From positions 1-63,449 of the forward strand of contig CAZCEC010000034.1 of assembly GCA_964497615.1 (NCBI GenBank): a stretch of 63,449 nucleotides of DNA. Direction: 5' to 3'. This DNA comes from CAZCEC01 sp964497615. GTDB lineage: Bacteria > Chloroflexota > Anaerolineae > Anaerolineales > UBA6663. Shown here piece after piece: positions 59,099 through 63,449 of the stretch. The notes beneath the pieces are model-generated. The model was not told the origin of the DNA and ran no database searches. It saw only the letters and a list, made by a program, of their open reading frames with translations. Both the position numbers and the translations under genes were made by a program. Each line of letters opens with the position of its first letter. Positions within the stretch are counted from its first letter, which is position 1.

Positions 59099-60334
59099 GT
59101 GCCACGTTCTCTCGTGTTTGTCGTGCGTGTCGCCGCTGTCGTTGCCCTCCTCGCACCGACGCTCCTTGGCGCGCCGAGGATCAATGCCGCCCCCGCCTCT
59201 CAATTCGCCGATTGGCACCTCCCCGTCCCGGCTGGCGAATGGCTCATCAGCCGCGGGCCGTGCGGCGCGGGCGGCCTCTTCCAGCACCAGTGCGGCTACT
59301 ATGAGGACCGCTGCGCCCTGGACCTTACAGCCGCCAACGGCGAGATGGCGAACGTGCCTGTGCTCGCACCCCAGGCCGGACAGGTCTTCTTCCTTGGCAC
59401 CCGCACCGACTCCGGGCTGACCGTCATGCTGGAGCACGACGATGGCCGCGTAAGCGCCCTGATGCACCTGAGCAAGGTCGTCGTGGCGCTCGATCAGCGC
59501 GTCACCCAGGGGCAGGTGATCGCCTATGCTGGCAATACGGGCAGCAGCACCCGGCCGCATCTGCACTTCCACGTCCAGCCCAACGCCGTCGAGCGCGAAT
59601 GCCTGCCCCTGGCCGGGCTGGATGAAATCGACCTCGTGCGCCTCACCGTCCGCTCCCACAACCTGGATTGGACCGAACTCGCCCTGGTGGACCCGCCTGC
59701 GGATTTGCCCGCCTGGCTGCCCCTGTCTGCGCCCGGCGGCGTGAGCCAGGCGGTCGTGCTGCCCGAGCGCATCGTCCTCCCGCCCGGTGCGCCCGCCGTC
59801 TTGCCGGTGGCCTACGCCAATGAGCACGTCCCGGCTGAGGGCCTGTGGTACTTAGGCGAACGCGTACCCGTCGCCCTGCACACCGAGACCCACACCGTCT
59901 TTAGCGTCCCCTTCACCGCGCCCTCGCGCACCGGCGAGTTCACGCGCGTCCTGCGCGTCATCAGCGACGGCGACGGCGCGCCGCGCCGCCTCATCCGTTT
60001 TCGCTACGGTGTCCGCCCCCCGGCGGAGAGCGCCAGCGCCGAAGGCCTCGTGCTCATCAACCCCGCCTTCGCTCGCCCGCCCAACTGGTCCCGCCTGGAC
60101 GCGCCCCCGGAGCTGTGCTGGACCGAACCCGCCATCGCCGGACCGCCGCCCCTCTCCTTCCGCGTCCTCGTCGTCGGCCCCGCCCGCGCCGACAGCGGCT
60201 GGATCACCACCCCATGCTGGCAGACCCCCGCCCTCCCCCCCGGCGACTACGCCTGGAAGGTCTTCGTCCGCGACGGCCTCCGCTACATGAACCGCACCAA
60301 CCAGCGCCCGTGGGTGTTTGAGATTCTGCACTAA
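59099..60334 (+). CDS. Secreted M23-family peptidase with C-terminal beta domains
   Basis: 411 residues. Signal peptide (VFVVRVAAVVALLAPTLLGAPRINA). M23 domain at about 35-165 with CALDLTA in the H-x4-D region, RVSALMHLSK, QGQVIAYAGNTGSSTRPHLHFHV (H-x-H site). The usual first zinc His appears to be missing (YYEDRCALDL), so it may be a degenerate, binding or activator-type domain. The rest is Pro-rich with beta-sandwich character and WITTPCWQTPALPPGDYAWKV. GTG start; no ribosome site is clear. Confidence 0.8.
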   Translation: MPRSLVFVVRVAAVVALLAPTLLGAPRINAAPASQFADWHLPVPAGEWLISRGPCGAGGLFQHQCGYYEDRCALDLTAANGEMANVPVLAPQAGQVFFLGTRTDSGLTVMLEHDDGRVSALMHLSKVVVALDQRVTQGQVIAYAGNTGSSTRPHLHFHVQPNAVERECLPLAGLDEIDLVRLTVRSHNLDWTELALVDPPADLPAWLPLSAPGGVSQAVVLPERIVLPPGAPAVLPVAYANEHVPAEGLWYLGERVPVALHTETHTVFSVPFTAPSRTGEFTRVLRVISDGDGAPRRLIRFRYGVRPPAESASAEGLVLINPAFARPPNWSRLDAPPELCWTEPAIAGPPPLSFRVLVVGPARADSGWITTPCWQTPALPPGDYAWKVFVRDGLRYMNRTNQRPWVFEILH

Positions 60335-60355
60335 AGACTCAACTGCCCATCCGTT

Positions 60356-60443
60356 GTTGACTTGGCAACCAAGGCTACGTCCTGCGTCCCTGAAGAGGGA
60401 CGCGGCGGCCGCAGGCCTTGAGGCGCGAATTCCATTCGCCGGC
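60356..60443. repeat. Composite palindromic repeat, family C, copy 2
   Basis: Left end diverged, but the core is intact: GCGTCCCT-GAAG-AGGGACGC (60384-60403), GGCC-GCA-GGCC, and GCGAAT-TCC-ATTCGC. It lies between the M23 stop and the ABC-F stop, where it could form a bidirectional hairpin structure for convergent transcripts. Confidence 0.85.
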
Positions 60444-60496
60444 TCTCGCCGCGCACCCCCTTGGGGCCATTCGCCGGCCGTTCTGGCCGCATGGCC

Positions 60497-62143
60497 TCAG
60501 CGCCCGTTCGTCCGCCTCGTTGTCTGCTCCACATACTCCGCATAATTGCCGAGGTACTCCATCAGCCTGCCCTCCCGCAGGTCCACAATGCGGTCCACCG
60601 TCCGGTCCAGGAAGTACCGGTCGTGCGAGATGACCAGCACCGTGCCCTCGAACTCCGCCAGCGACTCCTCCAGCACCTCCGCCGAGGCGATGTCCAGGTT
60701 ATTGGTCGGCTCATCCAGCAGCAAAAAGTTCGCGCCCGACAGCACCAGCAGCGCCAGTTGCAGCCGGCTGCGCTCCCCGCCCGATAGCTCCCGGATCGGC
60801 TGGGACACCTGCTGATACGTAAACAGGTAGCGCTTGAGGAACGCCACCGCGCCCTCCTCGGTGATGAGCGTCGCCCGCCGCACCGCCTCCAGCAGCGTCT
60901 GCGCCGGGTCCAGGGTCTCGTGCTCCTGGGCGTAGTAGCCCAACTGTACGCTTGGGCCGATCTTCACCTCGCCCGCGTCGGGCGTCTCCTGGCCGATGAT
61001 GGTGCGCAGCAGCACGCTCTTGCCCGCGCCGTTCGCGCCGATCAGCCCCACGCGCTCGCCGTGCCGCAGCAGCAGGTCCACGCCGCGCAGCGGCTCCGCC
61101 GCGCCAAAGCGTTTGCGCACGCCCGCGATCTCCAGCACCTTGTTCGAGCCGCGCCAGCCCGTCAGCGCCAGGTCCATCCGGCGGCGCTCCAGGGTGGGGC
61201 GCTCGACCTTGTCCATCTTGTCCAGCCGCTTCTGCATGGACTGGGCCTTCTTGGCGAACTTCTCGTTGTCATACACCTTGGCCCAGATGGCGAAGCGCTT
61301 GATGGCCGTCTCGATGCGGCCGATCTCGCGCTGCTGCACGCGGTACAGCTCCGCCTGCCGCGCCAGCTTCTCCTCCTTGTCCATGATGAAGGCCGAGTAG
61401 TCGCCGGTGAAGGTCGTCAGCCGCCCATCCTCGATCTCGGTGATGTGCGTCGCCACGGCGTCCAGCAGGTAGCGGTCGTGCGAAATGATGACCACCGCCC
61501 CCGCATACGCCCCGATCAGCCGCTCCAGGTACGCCTTCCCGTCAAGGTCCAGATGGTTATCCGGCTCGTCCAGCAGCAGCACATCCGGCTGGAGCAGCAG
61601 CAGCCGCGCCAGCCCCACCAGCTTCTTCTGCCCGCCGCTCAGCACTCCCACCCGCCGCGCCCGGTCGGCCGCCGCCAGCCCCAGCCCGGCCAGCACCTCC
61701 ACCACCCGCGCGGCGTAGCTTTCGCCCCCCAGCGCGGCGAACTCCTCCAGCGCCTGCTGCTGGCGTTCCAGGGTCCGCGTCAGGGCGCGCTCATCCGCGT
61801 ACACCGCCGGGTCGCCCAGCTTCGCCTCCAGCCGCGCCAGTTCCGCCTCCAATTCGGCGATGCGGGGGTTGCCGGCCAGCGCCGCCTCCAGGGCCGTCTG
61901 CTCCGGGTCCAGGTCCGGTTCCTGCGCCAGGTAGCCCACGCTCACGCCGCGCGCCCGCACCACCGCGCCGCCCGGCTCGGGCGTGTACTCGCCGGTGATG
62001 AGCTTGAGCAGCGACGACTTCCCCGCGCCGTTGGGGCCCACCAACCCCACGCGCTGGTCGTGCTGGATTTCCCACGTCAGGCCGCGGAAGATGGGCCGCG
62101 CCCCCAGGATCAGGCTGACATTGGCTAAGCTGATGGCGATCAT
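60497..62143 (-). CDS. ABC-F family ATPase (ribosome-associated translation factor)
   Basis: 548 residues with two complete ABC domains and no membrane part: Walker A GPNGAGKSSLLKL and GANGAGKSVLLRT, signatures LSGGQKKL and LSGGERSRL, Walker B VLLLDEPDNHLD and FLLLDEPTNNLD. A linker rich in charged helices (KEEKLARQAELYRVQQREIGRIE) between them is the P-site tRNA interaction motif. ABC-F proteins act in the ribosomal E site; some rescue stalled ribosomes and others give resistance to ribosome-targeting antibiotics. The 5' leader has a terminator hairpin and a predicted leader peptide, as in regulated resistance-type ABC-F genes. Start is ATG 62141-62143 after GGAGAG. Confidence 0.93.
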   Translation of the reverse strand: MIAISLANVSLILGARPIFRGLTWEIQHDQRVGLVGPNGAGKSSLLKLITGEYTPEPGGAVVRARGVSVGYLAQEPDLDPEQTALEAALAGNPRIAELEAELARLEAKLGDPAVYADERALTRTLERQQQALEEFAALGGESYAARVVEVLAGLGLAAADRARRVGVLSGGQKKLVGLARLLLLQPDVLLLDEPDNHLDLDGKAYLERLIGAYAGAVVIISHDRYLLDAVATHITEIEDGRLTTFTGDYSAFIMDKEEKLARQAELYRVQQREIGRIETAIKRFAIWAKVYDNEKFAKKAQSMQKRLDKMDKVERPTLERRRMDLALTGWRGSNKVLEIAGVRKRFGAAEPLRGVDLLLRHGERVGLIGANGAGKSVLLRTIIGQETPDAGEVKIGPSVQLGYYAQEHETLDPAQTLLEAVRRATLITEEGAVAFLKRYLFTYQQVSQPIRELSGGERSRLQLALLVLSGANFLLLDEPTNNLDIASAEVLEESLAEFEGTVLVISHDRYFLDRTVDRIVDLREGRLMEYLGNYAEYVEQTTRRTNGR

Positions 62144-62154
62144 CGTGTCTCTCC

Positions 62155-62192
62155 ACAAACAAAAAGCGCCGCAGGGCTGCCTGCGGCGCTTT
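62155..62192 (-). terminator. Intrinsic terminator in the ABC-F leader (candidate attenuator)
   Basis: On the minus strand AAAGCGCCGCAGG, loop CAGC, CCTGCGGCGCTTT: a perfect 13-bp stem (62192-62180 with 62175-62163) followed by TTTTTGTTTG. It lies just before the GGAGAG ribosome site of the ABC-F gene. T-tract is on this strand only. Since a promoter box lies upstream of it and 260 bases separate it from the previous gene's stop, it belongs to the ABC-F leader. Confidence 0.8.
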
Positions 62193-62219
62193 CAAACCAA
62201 GTCACTCCACGCAATACGC

Positions 62220-62324
62220 TTACGTGAACCGGGCAGCAGGCGGAATCCGAGAAGGCAGGTCTCGGCGATAGCCGCGCATGCCCACACACAATGTCGCCTC
62301 AGCGCACCGGAGAACGTACAACAT
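62220..62324 (-). CDS. Predicted 34-residue leader peptide of the ABC-F gene
   Basis: ATG at 62324-62322 to TAA at 62222-62220. The peptide begins MLYVLRCAEATLC and ends with RIPPAARFT. Its ATG is placed exactly where transcription from TGCTATAAT should begin, so it would be translated leaderless. It ends 28 bases before the terminator stem. A GCCTGC segment in its last codons (62241-62236) could pair with GCAGGC of the terminator's 5' arm (62184-62179), a weak 6-bp antiterminator. No homology evidence. Confidence 0.4.
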   Translation of the reverse strand: MLYVLRCAEATLCVGMRGYRRDLPSRIPPAARFT

Positions 62325-62330
62325 GGCGTG

Positions 62331-62339
62331 ATTATAGCA
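62331..62339 (-). promoter_or_regulatory. Extended -10 promoter of the ABC-F leader
   Basis: Minus strand TGCTATAAT (62339 to 62331), a perfect extended -10. Six bases separate it from the ATG of the leader peptide. The -35 region has TTCGAC at a roughly suitable distance, a poor match, as expected for extended -10 promoters. Confidence 0.55.
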
Positions 62340-62394
62340 CCTAACTGGCAGGGTCGAAGCATTTGCCCATCGCGGCAAGTGCATTTCAACCCGA

Positions 62395-62486
62395 ATACCG
62401 CTGGCGAATTGGCGAAGCGTCCTGCGTCCCTGTAGAGGGACGCGGTGGCCGGAGGCCTTTAGGCGCGAATTCCATTCGCCGGCCCT
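62395..62486. repeat. Composite palindromic repeat, family C, copy 3
   Basis: GGCGAATTGGCGAAG, GCGTCCCT-GTAG-AGGGACGC (62424-62443), GGCC-GGA-GGCC and GCGAAT-TCC-ATTCGC-CGG. It overlaps the 3' end of the following minus-strand gene and supplies its last residues and stop codon. With copy 2 it brackets the ABC-F gene in the same orientation, 2 kb apart. A fragment GTCGAAGCATTTGCCC at 62353-62368 resembles the element at 63292. Confidence 0.85.
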
Positions 62487-63274
62487 GGCGGGTTGAGTTT
62501 CCACCCTCGCTCCAATCGCAATTCGCTGATCTCCAACACCTGCGCCTCCCTCAGCGCCAGCACCCCAAACCCAAACTGCCCCGCCAATGAGGCCTTCGCG
62601 TATTGGTTATCAATCCAGATCACCAACCCCAGCGGCCCCGGCGGCGGCGCTGGCGAAACCAGCCGCTCCACGCCATCCACCAGGAATCTCGCCTCGCGCG
62701 GCTGCCACTCCAGCCCATACTCGTGCCACTCGTCCAGCGCCACCCCATCCAGCAGCGCCTCGTGCGCGGTCACAAACCGCCGCGCCAGGTTCAGCACCGG
62801 CCGGCCCAGCCCCGGCACCTTCGTCAGCAGGATCGCGCCCAGCGCCGCCGGTCCCAGCACCAGCCCCGGCCAGCGCCCCGCGTCCAATGTCGCGGCTTTC
62901 CAGCCCCAGCCCGGCACGCCTGGGACTAACGCCATATCCGACGGCGGCGACGCGTAGAAGAACCAGTTCACCTTGGGCGAGCCCAGCACCCCGCCGGTCA
63001 CCGAGAACGGCTCATTCCAGAAGCCAAACCCCAGCGTGCCCAGCGGCGCGGCGTGCGAGGCCCGCGCCCGCAGGCTCAGCCGCAACGGCGGCCTGGCGCT
63101 GAACGGGATGCGCCGCAGCAGCCCGCCCGTCATCAGTCCCCGATAGTCGTCCAACTGCGCGTCGGTGTAGCGCCGCGGCGGCGTGGCCGGCACCGTCAGC
63201 CGCGCGCGCCCTTCCGCCGCGTCATACTCGATGATCCCGCCGCCGAGCGAGAAAGGATACAACGCTAGTGGCAT
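62459..63274 (-). CDS. Concanavalin A-like (GH16/lectin-type) domain protein
   Basis: 271 residues. A beta-jelly-roll pattern: LRLSLRARAS, LGFGFWNEPFS, VNWFFYASPPSD, then HEYGLEWQPREARFLVDGVERLV, the segment common to GH16-like and family-7-like lectin domains. The GH16 catalytic E-x-D-x-x-E is not visible, so it is more likely a binding protein or a diverged enzyme. No signal peptide. The tail NPPGPANGIRA and stop codon come from family C copy 3. The ATG is at 63272-63274. Confidence 0.65.
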   Translation of the reverse strand: MPLALYPFSLGGGIIEYDAAEGRARLTVPATPPRRYTDAQLDDYRGLMTGGLLRRIPFSARPPLRLSLRARASHAAPLGTLGFGFWNEPFSVTGGVLGSPKVNWFFYASPPSDMALVPGVPGWGWKAATLDAGRWPGLVLGPAALGAILLTKVPGLGRPVLNLARRFVTAHEALLDGVALDEWHEYGLEWQPREARFLVDGVERLVSPAPPPGPLGLVIWIDNQYAKASLAGQFGFGVLALREAQVLEISELRLERGWKLNPPGPANGIRA

Positions 63275-63291
63275 GATGATCCTGTTCTTGT

Positions 63292-63355
63292 AGGGCGAAG
63301 CATTTGCCCAATCGGTCTAGCGCCGGTCCAAGCCGAGGCGCAAAAGCTTCGCCCT
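63292..63355. repeat. Inverted repeat with AGGGCGAAGC arms
   Basis: AGGGCGAAGC (63292-63301) and GCTTCGCCCT (63346-63355) pair perfectly, with inner TTTGCCC/GGCGCAAA partly pairing as well. A partial copy without the right arm is at 62350-62372. In both places a family C element follows. Confidence 0.8.
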
Positions 63356-63377
63356 CGCTTGGGTGCATTACTCTTTA

Positions 63378-63449
63378 GATACTGCTGGCGAATGGGCGAA
63401 GCGTCCTGCGTCCCTGTAGACCATGGCGGCCCAACGGGCTGGGGACGCG
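63378..63449. repeat. Composite palindromic repeat, family C, copy 4, cut by the window end
   Basis: CTGGCGAATGGGCGAAGCGTCCTGCGTCCCTGTAGA shares the left half of copy 3. The main stem's loop is then enlarged to 27 bases (63415-63441) before GGGACGC closes it. The window stops at this point. Confidence 0.75.

Noticed and set aside
62192..62389. 65-codon minus-strand frame overlapping the ABC-F leader
   Set aside because: It would begin upstream of the promoter box and run into the terminator stem; the 34-codon frame at 62324 fits the promoter better.

Overview
The window is GC-rich bacterial chromosome, gene-dense, with no rRNA, tRNA, transposase, phage or CRISPR locus that I can see. The gene families suggest a monoderm, Chloroflexota-like (Anaerolineae-type) bacterium. 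They include an archaeal-type phosphoglycerate mutase, DUF2905, a TIGR01906/DUF1461 membrane protein, a YfhO-type giant membrane protein, MoxR-DUF58, FHA-kinases and Thr/Pro-rich lipoproteins, plus many small palindromic repeats. This is an inference from family content, not a phylogeny. Two runs of exactly 100 N (27822-27921, 46847-46946) are scaffold gaps. Both fall inside tandem repeats, so this is probably a short-read or metagenome assembly.

Layout. 75-4635 (minus): operon of a coiled-coil zinc-ribbon protein, a membrane-anchored NACHT-HEAT ATPase and a flavin amine oxidase. 4677-10984 (plus), divergent from it across 41 bp: three polytopic membrane proteins, the last a YfhO-like protein fused to a polyprenyl-phosphate mannose synthase domain. 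11215-13505: MoxR and DUF58. 13549-21268: MFS transporter, a TIMP/NTR-like surface protein, membrane spermidine-synthase-like protein, GNAT, M23 peptidase, small proteins and a HigBA-type toxin-antitoxin pair. 21498-29654: a glycolysis block (apgM, yvcK, gap, pgk, FHA-kinase, tpiA, M50-like protease). 29887-31677 (minus): GT4 phosphosugar transferase and upp. 31808-37771: tightly overlapped run ruvB, DUF2905, queA, nuclease-like, YbaK-like, glycosyltransferase, histidine kinase, response regulator. 37909-41955: glyoxylate shunt (malate synthase, isocitrate lyase) and an IclR regulator. 41960-44205: YitT and an M20 peptidase. 44392-47641: secreted subtilase carrying an in-frame 90-bp repeat array. 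47720-52419: creatininase-like protein and a peptide-type ABC importer. 52693-56505: operon of unknown protein, receiver-CpaE fusion, homocysteine methyltransferase and sarcosine-oxidase-like protein. 56512-58894 (minus): L,D-transpeptidase operon. 59099-63274: M23 peptidase, ABC-F ATPase with a candidate attenuator leader, and a lectin/GH16-like protein.

Three things stand out. (1) Short palindromic repeats are dense and intrude into genes: one family supplies the last codons and stop codon of two unrelated genes, a second family does so for a third gene, and a 90-bp unit is tandemly repeated in frame inside a protease. One family shows compensatory base changes in its stem, arguing for a selected structure. 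(2) Several starts sit exactly six bases below a TATAAT/TACACT box (15241, 19892, 31808, 62324), the geometry of leaderless transcription. (3) The ABC-F gene has a strong minus-strand terminator hairpin just before its ribosome site, preceded by a predicted leaderless 34-residue peptide, the layout of ribosome-mediated attenuation.

All function calls come from reading the sequence by eye; none was confirmed by a search.
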